Below are positions 46,601-55,064 of a stretch of 64,000 nucleotides of DNA, in pieces. This DNA is from JAFGPS01 sp964628465 (GTDB taxonomy: Bacteria > Planctomycetota > Phycisphaerae > Sedimentisphaerales > Anaerobacaceae): NCBI GenBank assembly GCA_964628465.1, contig CAZVOA010000010.1, positions 1 through 64,000 on the forward strand, written 5' to 3'. Each line of letters opens with the position of its first letter. The stretch's first letter is position 1. The translations under genes and the position numbers were made by a program. The notes beneath the pieces are model-generated. The model saw only the letters and a list, made by a program, of their open reading frames with translations, searched no databases and was not told where the DNA came from.

Positions 46601-46687
46601 TGTTTTAACGCAAGATGCTTCGCTTCGCTCAGCATGACAATATTTTGAGATTTTAAGTGATTTTGGACTTGTCGTGTTTAAGGACAT
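43619..46687 (-). CDS. GH115 xylan alpha-1,2-glucuronidase, exported
   Basis: Removes (methyl)glucuronic acid from glucuronoxylan. The 1022-aa length and the GH115 segments fit well: GSDKRGTIYGIYDLSEDIGISP, YRGIFINDEAPDLSNW, MKGNYLWPAMWNNAFNEDDP, YGIVMGTSHQEPM, LLWAEDNWHNVRRLP, and IWIVNVGHLKHVIFP. C-terminal beta domains cover about 780-1022. The signal sequence begins near residue 42 (MTKLVSIWKIWIVFFVLLIA). The first 41 residues include CHAERSEASC and are encoded by a captured dispersed repeat. AGGAG precedes 46687, so translation may start there, or at 46564. Confidence 0.92.
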   Translation of the reverse strand: MSLNTTSPKSLKISKYCHAERSEASCVKTVFERIRFFNSFRMTKLVSIWKIWIVFFVLLIATQASLGIDFESYISEQSKPEALTLAADGKAAPIYFSSQDWPGVIRAVGDLQSDIKKVTGIEPAISKDSVPNAKEVILVGTLGKSPIIDQLASENKINVSDVKGQWETFVVQVVEKPLLGVDRALVIAGSDKRGTIYGIYDLSEDIGISPIHFWGDSQPKKKNSIYVLPGRNKQGPPSVKYRGIFINDEAPDLSNWVRENFGTVPQSQNPPVPGNVTNYNSEFYKTVFEMILRMKGNYLWPAMWNNAFNEDDPLNPKLADEYGIVMGTSHQEPMIRAQKEWDRRFRNSWNYYTQPDELQQFWRDGITRNKDYESILTIGLRGANDTEMIRGGTVEESMALLEKIVDVQREMISDVYKKDISEVPQAWCLYKEVQEYYTRGLRVPDDVTLLWAEDNWHNVRRLPTEAERKRSGGAGIYYHFDYHGGPRDYMWINTIAFPQVWEQMTLAKEYGADRIWIVNVGHLKHVIFPTEYFLNLGWNTKQWTNDNIRDYIEMWASREFGSEFAKDIAEIYVKYARFNSRRKPELLDTSVYSQTNYREAETVVEEFNALAAKAEEIYNKLPENVKDTFYDLILFPTKISANYTELYLTAGKNALYAQQGRVSANDLADKVSKLFQNDADLVKFYHTEFADGKWNHFMDQVHIGYTSWNAPQRNSAPRTRTVIPLAEAALGVAVEGSEQAWPGTEELSLPQFDVFNQQKQFIDVFNRDQNSVDYTATANQPWIVLSSTKGTAAKDERIWVSVDWSKAPKGKSEGTVTLNGKTGETATVKVNAFNPTEVTRENLDGFVEGQGVISIEAEHFTKNVPAGDVRWEVIEDYGRTLSGLSIMPVTAKSVNPPQNSPCLEYKMYIFNPGEVKFYGIVGPSLNFDPTRGTNIAVSIDDQEPKVIEILPQTFSAVNGNRTWENAVRNYCHIAQTTLNIEGSGYHTLKIWMVDPGIVVQKFVLDIGGWKPSYLGPTESYHK
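46562..46640. repeat. HAERSEAS-type dispersed repeat
   Basis: The sequence gives the peptides CHAERSEASC and RFFNSFRMTK, hallmarks of a dispersed repeat found in many bacterial genomes. Here it occupies the start of the GH115 gene. Confidence 0.75.
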
Positions 46688-46896
46688 TACTCTGCTCCTG
46701 TAGAAAGTTTAATCTTACTGTATGGCTTGAAACATTATTAACTATAAAAGTTTCAGATTTTCTTCAAAATAATTGATTATTTTAAAAATTGCAAGAAAAA
46801 ACCATACAATCAGATTCCTTTGTTACATTGCAGTAGTGAATTATTGCTTTTTTATAAAAATACAGGAGATAATTAAATCTGTACGAAGGTGAACTA

Positions 46897-48108
46897 TCAT
46901 CTTGGATTTTTACTCAGGCTCGGTTTATCCAGTCTTACTGGGCCGCATGTTTTGCACGGACCTTCTTCGGTTAAATTCGGAACAGGAGTGCCTGGATAAT
47001 ATCCATTGCACTGTACCGTAAAAGTGTCAATTCCCGGCAAAGATAAATTAATATTTTCAGAAAACATTTTAGCTTCGCCTTTTGTCGCAGGAGGAGTAAT
47101 TTCGACTGTTACCTGGTACCCTTTGGTTGTTTTCAGAGTCTCACGAACATTTATAACCCGGCTATTTGTAAACGTTGCGTTAAGATTAAATTCTTCACCA
47201 TAATTGCTTATTACATTAATCGTCTTTATGATTGTTCTTGAAGGATCTACGTTATTAAGTATGAGTCTTTGAGGGTTTATCGAAAATCTTGGTGGGGCAT
47301 AAAACGTACCGCTTACCACCTTACAATCAGGATGCGAAATATTTATATTGAATTTACCTTCCAGTAACAGTCCGAGTGTTTCCACGTTGACCTTAGGTTT
47401 TAAAACGAATTGTGTCCCTTTTTCATTTGGATTAAAATCAACTTTAATACAATCAGCATTTGATTGGAAACCTGTAATAGAGAAAGGTTTATTATCAAGG
47501 CTTTTAATTATAATGTCTGGACAATCACCATTAGCCTCTATAAGCGAAAGATTAAGTCTCTTCGGTTCGTAATAAACTGGCGCGACAAGTTCAGCCGCTA
47601 TCGCAAGCTGAATTTGGGGATTCTCAGGGTCATTTGTGCCAAGATAAATATGTTTTATAGCCTGGCCGGCCTCATTATCCGTATAATCCGCAAGTATCCT
47701 GCCGCTTTCACCTGGAGCGTATTGCCTTATATCATCCTCCAGGAAAGCCATGGTACAATCACACGAAACCACCAGTTCTGAAATTATAAGATCGTCGTTT
47801 CCAACATTTGTAAAAACAAATTCACAAATATTGTTTTTTGTTCCAATACCAATTTTACCAAAGTCATGGCTCAGTGAGTTAAATTTAATCTTTGGAGCCT
47901 GATTCCTCGTAACCACATTTCTGTCAGGATTAGACGCAGAAACATTTTGAGTGGAACCGGATCTTACCTGCTGCCACATTGGCTGGTTAAACCATTCAGG
48001 ATCAAGTCTTTCAGAACGTTTTGCCTGTTGTTCTTCGCAACCTGACAGAATTATTAAAACACATGATAGAATAAAACTCATAATCAAAGCAAATGTTTTA
48101 AATTTCAT
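46897..48108 (-). CDS. DUF1573 lipoprotein
   Basis: A 403-aa lipoprotein with a signal sequence and lipobox (LIILSGC, about residue 24). A DUF1573 domain (about 70-175) shows the usual KIKFNSLSHDFGKIGIGTK, FVFTNVGNDDLIISELVVSCDC and YAPGESGRILADYTDNEAG. Further Ig-like beta segments run to about 380, and the protein ends with CKTCGP. DUF1573 proteins occur widely in planctomycetes and Bacteroidetes; no activity is established. GGGAAA lies upstream of the ATG. It is divergent from the TPR lipoprotein gene. Confidence 0.85.
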   Translation of the reverse strand: MKFKTFALIMSFILSCVLIILSGCEEQQAKRSERLDPEWFNQPMWQQVRSGSTQNVSASNPDRNVVTRNQAPKIKFNSLSHDFGKIGIGTKNNICEFVFTNVGNDDLIISELVVSCDCTMAFLEDDIRQYAPGESGRILADYTDNEAGQAIKHIYLGTNDPENPQIQLAIAAELVAPVYYEPKRLNLSLIEANGDCPDIIIKSLDNKPFSITGFQSNADCIKVDFNPNEKGTQFVLKPKVNVETLGLLLEGKFNINISHPDCKVVSGTFYAPPRFSINPQRLILNNVDPSRTIIKTINVISNYGEEFNLNATFTNSRVINVRETLKTTKGYQVTVEITPPATKGEAKMFSENINLSLPGIDTFTVQCNGYYPGTPVPNLTEEGPCKTCGPVRLDKPSLSKNPR

Positions 48109-48515
48109 TTTAAATTTCCCAAATTACTATGATAAATATTTTGCCGATTTACCGGGATATTTACTTTGACTTAAAGGACATCTTGGCAAGAAATGCTAAA
48201 ATGCCCACCTCCATGGTCATACCCCCCTGATTATGAAAGTATTATACCCAAATAGACCTCAAAAGTCAAATCCTTTTTACTTATAAGTGTATAATTAATT
48301 TATTCGGACTTTTTTTAGATTTTGTGTAACGCAAACCTTATTTTTTTTCAATTCAGCCCAAATTCAGCACTTTTTTACGATAACAATTAAATTCGGCAAT
48401 TTATGTTAATTTTTTGTCTGTTTGTGCTTGACGAACCGCTCTTAAATTGATAATTGATAGTAGATAATTTGTGAAATAACCCTTTGGGATTAATTTATGT
48501 TGAAAGGAGGCCATT
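48109..48515. other. Divergent intergenic region, 407 bases
   Basis: No gene is seen here. It should hold the promoters of both lipoprotein genes. A plus-strand candidate is TTGACG (48428-48433) with TAATTG (48451-48456), 17 bases apart. Confidence 0.5.
48428..48456 (+). promoter_or_regulatory. Candidate promoter for TPR lipoprotein
   Basis: TTGACG, a 17-base spacer and TAATTG. The -35 is good and the -10 is moderate. The ATG is at 48516. Confidence 0.45.
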
Positions 48516-49307
48516 ATGGCAAAAAGAATTAGTTTATCAGTAATTATCGCGTTAATGTTCGTTTCTCTGAGTTGTAACAGCAATACCGTCAGTTCAGGTG
48601 GTGCATTACCTCCACGTACAAGCACACTTTATTACCCCGGTTCATTAGCAGACATCGGTCCAAGTGCGGGCGAAATGGATATCGTTGACAAAGTAGAAGA
48701 AAGCAGAACAAATTATAAAAATTATCTGGAAGCACTCGTGGATTTCTATTCCAAATCAGGAAATAATGAAAATTATCGAAATGCTTCGGCAGAGCTTCAA
48801 GCTTTGAATACTATGACCCAATATGATTATTTTAACGTACTTATTGGGGATGATTTCAACCCTTCAATCCAGATAGTTGATGCTGACCTTCTTTATGAAA
48901 ATGCTATGTTGGACAAAAAGAACGCACTGAAATATACAAAAGCCTTGATAGACAAGAATTTAGCCAGGTCCGCTTTAAATAAATTCAAACAATTGATTAA
49001 AACATATAGAACCAGTGATAAAATCGACGATGCCGCATATGAAGCCGGTGATATTTTGGAAACCTTGGGTGATTATGCAGACGCTCTGGATTTCTATAAA
49101 GCTGTCTTCAAATGGAATCCTCAAAATACTTATCCTGCAAGATTGAAAGCCGCTCGTATTCTCGATAAATATATGCGTAATTATTCTGAGTCACTGCCTT
49201 TATATCGTCAGGGGATTGAGATTGAGGGAAGATATAACGACAACTTTGAGTTGGTAAAAAATGCAAAGGAAAGAGTAGCATCTCTGGAAAAAACAGTTGA
49301 ACCATAA
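48516..49307 (+). CDS. Lipoprotein with TPR-like repeats
   Basis: A 263-aa lipoprotein with a signal sequence and lipobox (FVSLSC, Cys20). The mature part is helical with TPR-like helical pairs (for example ALNKFKQLIKTYRTSDKIDDAAYEAGDILETLGDYADALDFYKAVFKWNPQN), which usually bind partner proteins. GAAAGGAGG just before the ATG gives a very strong ribosome-binding site, suggesting high expression. A strong terminator follows at 49353. No specific role can be named. Confidence 0.82.
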   Translation: MAKRISLSVIIALMFVSLSCNSNTVSSGGALPPRTSTLYYPGSLADIGPSAGEMDIVDKVEESRTNYKNYLEALVDFYSKSGNNENYRNASAELQALNTMTQYDYFNVLIGDDFNPSIQIVDADLLYENAMLDKKNALKYTKALIDKNLARSALNKFKQLIKTYRTSDKIDDAAYEAGDILETLGDYADALDFYKAVFKWNPQNTYPARLKAARILDKYMRNYSESLPLYRQGIEIEGRYNDNFELVKNAKERVASLEKTVEP

Positions 49308-49352
49308 CTCATCATTAACAATTGTTAGACTTCTTTGTTTTACAGTACATTC

Positions 49353-49386
49353 GCGGACCTGTGTAAAATCAGGTCCGCTTTTTTAT
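49353..49386 (+). terminator. Rho-independent terminator
   Basis: GCGGACCTG (49353-49361) pairs with CAGGTCCGC (49370-49378), followed by seven Ts. It lies just before tilS. Confidence 0.92.
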
Positions 49387-49401
49387 TAAATATGCGGTAA
49401 A

Positions 49402-50832
49402 ATGCTTTTCGAGTTAGAAAAAAAAATTGCTGATTTTTTGAAAGTAATTGAATTTCCAATTTCAAAAATCAATATATTGCTTTCCGTTTCCGGCGGTTCG
49501 GATTCTACTGCCCTGCTTTACGCTCTAAAGTCTATTCAATCTCAAAATATTTATCCATTAAATTTGTTTTGCGCCCATATCAATCATCAGCTTAGAACAG
49601 ACGCTGATAGCGATGAAGAATTTGTTGTTTCACAGGCACAGAAATTAAAAATTCCTGTAATAACAAAGCGGCTTAATGTCGAGAAATTTTCTCACGACAA
49701 TAAACTTTCAATAGAAACCGCCGCTCGCCAATTGAGAATTGAAAACCTGATTGAAATTGCCAAAATTAACAACTGCAACTGGATAGCGACGGGACATCAA
49801 AAAAATGATAACGCCGAGACAATTATTCATAGAATGCTTCGCGGCACAGGTTTTCGCGGCCTTGCAGGTATCTGGCCTATGCGAAAATTTAACGAAAATG
49901 TGACATTTGTCAGGCCGCTTTTGTGTGCTACAAGAGAAGAAATAATCCAGTATTTGCAGCAAAAAAATATCAATTGGCATGAAGATTACACAAACGCTGA
50001 GTTTATATACACTCGAAATCATATCAGGCACAGATTATTACCAGCCTTGCAAAAACAATGTAAATACTCACTTTTCGAGCAATTAACAGAATTATCTGTA
50101 AAAGCAGGAAATCTTTATAAACAGATTCGCATTAAAGCTGATGCACTCTGGCCGGAAGTCTCAGAATGCAATGAAGATAAAATAATATTGAAAAGAGAAA
50201 TTGTACTTTCTCAATTACCTTCTGTTCAGATAGAATTAATTCGCAGGGCGTTATCCGGCATAGGCTCCGGCGAACGAGAGTTAACTGCTGAACATTATGA
50301 AAAAATCTTAAAACTTATTAAACGTGCTTATTCTGGAAAGACAATCCAACTGCCAAACGGATATAATGTTCATTCGAAATATGAAAATATAATATTCTTA
50401 AATCGTCGTGAGGAAATTGCTCTCAACCAATCCCTATCTGTGATTATTAATATCCCAGATTCGATAAATTTTAATGAATTTACAATCCAGGCTTCCGTTA
50501 TTGAAAAAGAACAAGCCGAATTAAAGAATTTCATGGAATCCAAAACATCTGATATAGAATGGTTCGATTTAGATAAAATTAAGCCGCCTTTAATTGTTCG
50601 CTTCCGAAAAGAAGGCGACAGATTTATTCCATTCGGTCAGAAAAAAGAAAAGAAAATTGGCAAATTCCTCACCGCTCAACACGTCCCTGAAGAAATTCGT
50701 AACAAAACATTTTTAATTACAGATTCTGAAAAAATCATCTGGATTTGCTCTATTCGTACAAGCGAGCAAACCAGAGTCACATCAGAAACCAGAAAAATCC
50801 TGCAACTGCACATAACAAAAAATGCCGAGTAA
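49402..50832 (+). CDS. tilS: tRNA(Ile)-lysidine synthetase TilS
   Basis: Modifies the wobble C of tRNA-Ile(CAU) to lysidine, allowing AUA decoding. The protein has 476 aa. The PP-loop motif SGGSDS is at residues 30-35, then FCAHINHQLR (about 54-63), ETAARQLR and IATGHQKNDNAETIIHRMLRGTG. The C-terminal domain contains RFRKEGDRFIPFGQ. The ATG has a weak ribosome-binding site. Its stop overlaps the terminator 50821-50845. Confidence 0.95.
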   Translation: MLFELEKKIADFLKVIEFPISKINILLSVSGGSDSTALLYALKSIQSQNIYPLNLFCAHINHQLRTDADSDEEFVVSQAQKLKIPVITKRLNVEKFSHDNKLSIETAARQLRIENLIEIAKINNCNWIATGHQKNDNAETIIHRMLRGTGFRGLAGIWPMRKFNENVTFVRPLLCATREEIIQYLQQKNINWHEDYTNAEFIYTRNHIRHRLLPALQKQCKYSLFEQLTELSVKAGNLYKQIRIKADALWPEVSECNEDKIILKREIVLSQLPSVQIELIRRALSGIGSGERELTAEHYEKILKLIKRAYSGKTIQLPNGYNVHSKYENIIFLNRREEIALNQSLSVIINIPDSINFNEFTIQASVIEKEQAELKNFMESKTSDIEWFDLDKIKPPLIVRFRKEGDRFIPFGQKKEKKIGKFLTAQHVPEEIRNKTFLITDSEKIIWICSIRTSEQTRVTSETRKILQLHITKNAE

Positions 50833-50845
50833 GAAACCCGGCATT
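50821..50845. terminator. Hairpin at tilS end, bidirectional terminator
   Basis: AATGCCG (50821-50827) pairs with CGGCATT (50839-50845). The minus-strand side has a run of Ts, so it mainly ends the anti-sigma-like transcript arriving from the right. Confidence 0.75.
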
Positions 50846-50871
50846 ATTAAATTTAAATTATTACGGCACAT

Positions 50872-52044
50872 TTACCGAGGCAAATTGTCAGGTGAAACAT
50901 CTTCTATGTGTAAATCGCCGTAAACAACTCGATAATCAGAAGAACCTTCCGGCTGATACCAGAAAACAGGTGTCTGAGCATCACCAAATATGACACCAGT
51001 TCCAATATACTTCCATGGGTTACCACTTAAATCCAACTTTTGCTGAAACAACATGCCAAGTCCAACATTTATTCCCATTTTTGTACCTTCTTCTTCTGGA
51101 ATATTCATCTGCTGCATTTTTCTGATAAGTACAGGCATATTTTCCATTGTAGCGTCAGTGTTTACTGCATCAGGAAAGACTCCATCACCAAGAATAGTTG
51201 CCCAGATACGCAGACTTTCTATAAAATCCTGCTCAGTGGCATTTCCAAGATTTATTTGAGCGTCCTTTAATACATAACCTGAAGGTATATCCATGCTCAC
51301 TAATGATTCCTCGACTTGAGCGTCGAACACGAAATTTTTCATCATGAATGCCAAATCCTGTCCTCGATAAACTTCAATCCGTAATGGAATCGCGGTTTGA
51401 GAATCAGCCCAGATTGTGACTTGTTCATTTTGTCCTTTGCCTCTAAATCCGATTGCTTTCTGGCCGCTGATTATCTGTTCACCAAGTTTTTCGACCTGAT
51501 CATCCTGAAATTGCCCAATGATTTGGCGAACGAAACCAATATAACTTCGAGTCATATCTGTGAGGTCACCTTCGATATCTGCATAGAAAGCTGTTTTTGA
51601 AACATTTTCAAGCGACAGTAATTGCGCATTGTCAATATCAATAATCATAGTCATTTCAGGCATGTTAGATATGGTTCTTCTGATTCGTGAACCAACAACA
51701 ATTTCATGTATGACCATACTCGATTCATCGGTGCCTGATAACATGTCAAAGATTATTGTTCTGGAATTTAGTATCGGTTCTACGACCTGTGCTATTGTAA
51801 TAGATGTTTTGAATGGATTTATGCCAACTAAAACAGCGATGATTATGATCGCTGCCGCTGCAATTTTGATTACGGGACTTTTCATAATAATACTCCTTAA
51901 AGGAGGCGTTTGCACACCATGTTTTTGTGTTTTATTCATTTCAATCTCCTGAATCACATTATTAAAAACCTTTTCACGTGTTTCAGAGTTGAACTTATAA
52001 CGGTTTTCTTTAACAAGATTTTCAATTTCTTCTGACGGTCTCAT
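50872..52044 (-). CDS. Membrane protein paired with ECF sigma factor
   Basis: A 390-aa protein. Residues 1-50 are cytoplasmic (REKVFNNVIQEIE), one membrane segment is at about 56-73 (IKIAAAAIIIIAVLVGI), and the rest is exported and beta-rich (SRTIIFDMLSG..., EQVTIWADSQTAIPLRIEVYRG), like LolA/MucB-type folds. The start overlaps the sigma gene by four bases (ATGA) and GAGGT precedes it. This pairing is typical of an anti-sigma or signal-sensing membrane partner, but no zinc anti-sigma motif is seen. I infer regulation of the sigma factor. Confidence 0.75.
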   Translation of the reverse strand: MRPSEEIENLVKENRYKFNSETREKVFNNVIQEIEMNKTQKHGVQTPPLRSIIMKSPVIKIAAAAIIIIAVLVGINPFKTSITIAQVVEPILNSRTIIFDMLSGTDESSMVIHEIVVGSRIRRTISNMPEMTMIIDIDNAQLLSLENVSKTAFYADIEGDLTDMTRSYIGFVRQIIGQFQDDQVEKLGEQIISGQKAIGFRGKGQNEQVTIWADSQTAIPLRIEVYRGQDLAFMMKNFVFDAQVEESLVSMDIPSGYVLKDAQINLGNATEQDFIESLRIWATILGDGVFPDAVNTDATMENMPVLIRKMQQMNIPEEEGTKMGINVGLGMLFQQKLDLSGNPWKYIGTGVIFGDAQTPVFWYQPEGSSDYRVVYGDLHIEDVSPDNLPR

Positions 52045-52586
52045 TTTTCTACCTCATTATTCATCAACGACCGCAATTTTTCCAAGCCGTATCGGTATTG
52101 GCTTTGAACTGTTTTTATCGAAACGTTTCTTATTTTCGCTATTTGTTTGAATTTAAGACCCCCGTGCAGACGAAGCACGATTACTTCTCTCTGCTCATAT
52201 GGAAGTTCAGTCATCGCGCAGTTTAACTTCTCGAATTCTTCAACACAAATCACTGTCTGTACAGGATTGATAGATTCTTCCTGGATTCGTTCTCTTTGGT
52301 TTCCCAAAGAATTTTTATGACGAACACTCCTGCGGCTGTAATCATGAGAGCGATTTGCGACACAAGTCAGTAAATAACCCTTTAAATTCTCTCTCAAATT
52401 GATTTTGTCCACTGATTGAGCGAGAGTAACAAAAACATCCTGAACGACATCCTCAGCGGCGGAAGGCTCATTGAGCAGGTTGGCCGCAAGATTGAGCAAA
52501 TCGTCGGCGTATTTGTCATATATGGCCCGCAAAGCGTTCTTGTCGCCGGTCTTAAACTTCCACAATATTATCTTATCTTCGAACAT
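52041..52586 (-). CDS. ECF RNA polymerase sigma factor
   Basis: A 181-aa sigma70-family ECF factor. Region 2 (about 10-75) contains YDKYADDLLNLAANLL and the DVVQDVFVTLAQS motif. Region 4 (about 125-175) contains LPYEQREVIVLRLHGGLKFKQIAKIRNVSIKTVQSQYRYGLEKLR, a typical helix-turn-helix. The downstream gene starts within its last codons. The stimulus and promoter are unknown; no obvious ECF-type promoter upstream is seen. Confidence 0.93.
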   Translation of the reverse strand: MFEDKIILWKFKTGDKNALRAIYDKYADDLLNLAANLLNEPSAAEDVVQDVFVTLAQSVDKINLRENLKGYLLTCVANRSHDYSRRSVRHKNSLGNQRERIQEESINPVQTVICVEEFEKLNCAMTELPYEQREVIVLRLHGGLKFKQIAKIRNVSIKTVQSQYRYGLEKLRSLMNNEVEK

Positions 52587-52754
52587 CTAAAATTCACTTT
52601 TCTGATATCAGAACAACCGATTGTACCTATATGACGCTCAATGGTTATATTTTACTCTAAATAAAATATTTTTGTGTTTTTTTCATTACAAAGAAATACA
52701 ATGGTTTAGTGAAACTTATGTTTTATTATATAAAATGATTTTGGAAGAATTATA

Positions 52755-53345
52755 ATGATAAGAAATATTTTACTGGCATTTATACCTCTTTTTGTGGCAG
52801 TTGATTCTTTTGGCGTGCTACCAATGTTCATATCTCTTACAAAAGACATCGAACAAAAAGTGCGAACGAAAGTCATTATTCAGTCAATGATTACCGCGAT
52901 AGTTTTATCAATTGGATTTGTACTTATAGGAAAGTGGATTTTCAAATTGCTCGGTATCGAAATGGGAGATTTTATGATAGCGGGCGGCGCGATACTGTTT
53001 TCTCTTGCTATTATTGACATTGTCAATCCCGCCAAGAAAAGACGAAACCCAGGTACTGATTTTGGCGCAGTTCCGCTGGGAACTCCGCTTATAGCAGGCC
53101 CAGCCGTCCTGACAACTTCCATGTTGATTGTTACCGAATACGGCCTTTCTGCTACAATTATTTCTATTATTGTCAATATTCTTTTTGTGGGTCTTATTTT
53201 CAGATCGTCTGAAATGATTTTGAAACTAATCGGGGAACCAATCTCAAAAGCACTATCGAAAGTCGCCAGCCTTTTTTTAGCCGCAATCGCCGTTATGCTG
53301 ATAAGAAAAGGCTTAATAGATATAATTTCTATGAGCCGATTCTGA
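52755..53345 (+). CDS. MarC-family membrane protein
   Basis: A 196-aa integral membrane protein of the MarC/UPF0056 family. Six hydrophobic segments are visible, along with FVAVDSFGVLPMFISLT near the start, GDFMIAGGAILFSLAIIDIV in the middle and VPLGTPLIAGPAVLTTSM. The family was once linked to drug resistance; a transport role is not confirmed. GGAAGAA lies upstream of the ATG. The gene is alone, divergent from the sigma-factor operon. Confidence 0.9.
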   Translation: MIRNILLAFIPLFVAVDSFGVLPMFISLTKDIEQKVRTKVIIQSMITAIVLSIGFVLIGKWIFKLLGIEMGDFMIAGGAILFSLAIIDIVNPAKKRRNPGTDFGAVPLGTPLIAGPAVLTTSMLIVTEYGLSATIISIIVNILFVGLIFRSSEMILKLIGEPISKALSKVASLFLAAIAVMLIRKGLIDIISMSRF

Positions 53346-53394
53346 CAAAGAGGATTTACTGATTTATTTATATAGCTTTAAGTAAATTATTTTC

Positions 53395-54639
53395 TCAAAC
53401 TTTACCAATAATCAGGCTGGCGTTATGGCCGCCGAAACCGAAGGAATTGCTTAAAGCATAATTTACTTTTCTTTCCTGTGGTTTCTTGGGGACAAAATTC
53501 ATATCCTTTCCGCAGCGTTCATCCAGATTTTCAAGATTAATTGTCGGAGGTATAATCGAATCGGTAATTGTCTTAGCACAGATTACAAGCTCGACCGCCC
53601 CGCTTGCACCAAGCAAATGGCCAAGACAGCTTTTTGTCGAACTGACCGCAAGTTTTGTAGCATGACTGCCAAAAACAGTACGTATAGCCGAACTTTCAGC
53701 AAGGTCATTAAGCTCTGTACCTGTACCATGAGCATTTATATAATCTATCTTTTCAATATCTAATTCCGCATCCGCAAGAGCCATCTTCATTGTCCTGGCA
53801 GCGCCACCGCCATCAGGCAACGGAGCGGTAATGTGATAACCATCATCTGTAGCACCATAACCAAGAAGTTCGGCGTAAATTTTCGCGTCTCGTTTTCTCG
53901 CATGGCTTTCTTCTTCTAAAACAAGAACCGCAGCACCTTCAGCAAGAACAAAACCTCCCCTGTCTCTATCGAAGGGTCTTGACGCTGACTTGGGATTTTC
54001 ATTGAGCGTGCTTAAAGATCTTGCGGCACAAAACGAAGCCAATCCGACCGGTGTAACAGCCGCTTCGGCACCACCAGTAATCATTATATCGCTTCGTCCG
54101 GCAAGAATATTACAATAAGCTTCTCCTATAGCGTGATTACCAGAGGCACATGCGCTTGATACGCAGAAATTCGGTCCTCGCAAACCATAGGCGATTGCTA
54201 TATTGCCGCTTGCCGCGTTCGACATAAGTCTCGGTACACAGAAAGGCGATACTTTGTTAGGTCCTTTTTCCACAAGCCTGAGATGCTGGTCCTCGATTTC
54301 CTTGATGCCGCCGATGCCGGTTCCAACAATTACACCTGTTCGGAAAACATCGACTTTAGTAAAATCAAGCCCGCTATCTTCAATTGCCTGCTTAGCCGAT
54401 GCTACGGCATATTGAGTGAAACGATCCATGCGTTTTATATCACGCTGATCAATATACTTCGTAGCATCGAACTGTCTGATTTCGCCTGCGAAATGAACAG
54501 GATATGCGCTTGTATCGAATGATTCGATAGGGGAAACACCGCTTTTGCCTTCGCACAAAGCAGTGAAAAGACCCTCTACACTTTCAGCTAAGGCTGTAAT
54601 ACAACCCAAACCGGTAATAACTACTCGTCTTTGTTTCAT
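53395..54639 (-). CDS. fabF: Beta-ketoacyl-ACP synthase II (FabF)
   Basis: Condenses malonyl-ACP with a growing acyl chain in fatty-acid synthesis. The protein has 414 aa. The catalytic triad is Cys164 (SSACASGNHA), His304 (INAHGTGTELND) and His341 (STKSCLGHLLGA), one position off E. coli FabF numbering. It is the last gene of the fabG-acpP-fabF group and starts 18 bases after acpP. The ATG lacks a strong ribosome-binding site. Confidence 0.95.
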   Translation of the reverse strand: MKQRRVVITGLGCITALAESVEGLFTALCEGKSGVSPIESFDTSAYPVHFAGEIRQFDATKYIDQRDIKRMDRFTQYAVASAKQAIEDSGLDFTKVDVFRTGVIVGTGIGGIKEIEDQHLRLVEKGPNKVSPFCVPRLMSNAASGNIAIAYGLRGPNFCVSSACASGNHAIGEAYCNILAGRSDIMITGGAEAAVTPVGLASFCAARSLSTLNENPKSASRPFDRDRGGFVLAEGAAVLVLEEESHARKRDAKIYAELLGYGATDDGYHITAPLPDGGGAARTMKMALADAELDIEKIDYINAHGTGTELNDLAESSAIRTVFGSHATKLAVSSTKSCLGHLLGASGAVELVICAKTITDSIIPPTINLENLDERCGKDMNFVPKKPQERKVNYALSNSFGFGGHNASLIIGKV

Positions 54640-54657
54640 GCTATACTTATTCGCAAA

Positions 54658-54924
54658 TTACTGGCCTTTGGTTTGCATTACGCTTACGATATAATCGATT
54701 GCGGCACCAACTGTCTGGATTTTCTCGGCTTCCTCATCTGGAATGCTCATGTCAAACTCGTCTTCGAATTCCATGACTAACTCGACTGTATCCAGGGAGT
54801 CAGCATTCAAATCGTTGATGAACGAGGTTTCCTTTGTAATTTCCGATTTATCGGCGCCCATCTGCTCACTAATTATATCGATTACTTTATTCTCTATTGC
54901 TTTAACATCTATGTCAGAACTCAC
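54658..54924 (-). CDS. acpP: Acyl carrier protein
   Basis: Carries acyl chains on a phosphopantetheine arm attached to Ser43 in LNADSLDTVELVMEFEDEF. An 88-aa acidic helical protein. The start codon is GTG at 54924, preceded by a strong GGGAGGAA. It lies between fabG and fabF. Confidence 0.95.
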   Translation of the reverse strand: MSSDIDVKAIENKVIDIISEQMGADKSEITKETSFINDLNADSLDTVELVMEFEDEFDMSIPDEEAEKIQTVGAAIDYIVSVMQTKGQ

Positions 54925-55064
54925 TTTGTATTCCTCCCTAAATAAAACAGGAATTATTAACTATCATACGAATTTCAATTTTCAGTTTAACAACACAATA
55001 TTTTGATTTTGGGGCGTATATTACCACAAAAATTAATACAAACAACTATTTTTTTAAAAAATTT

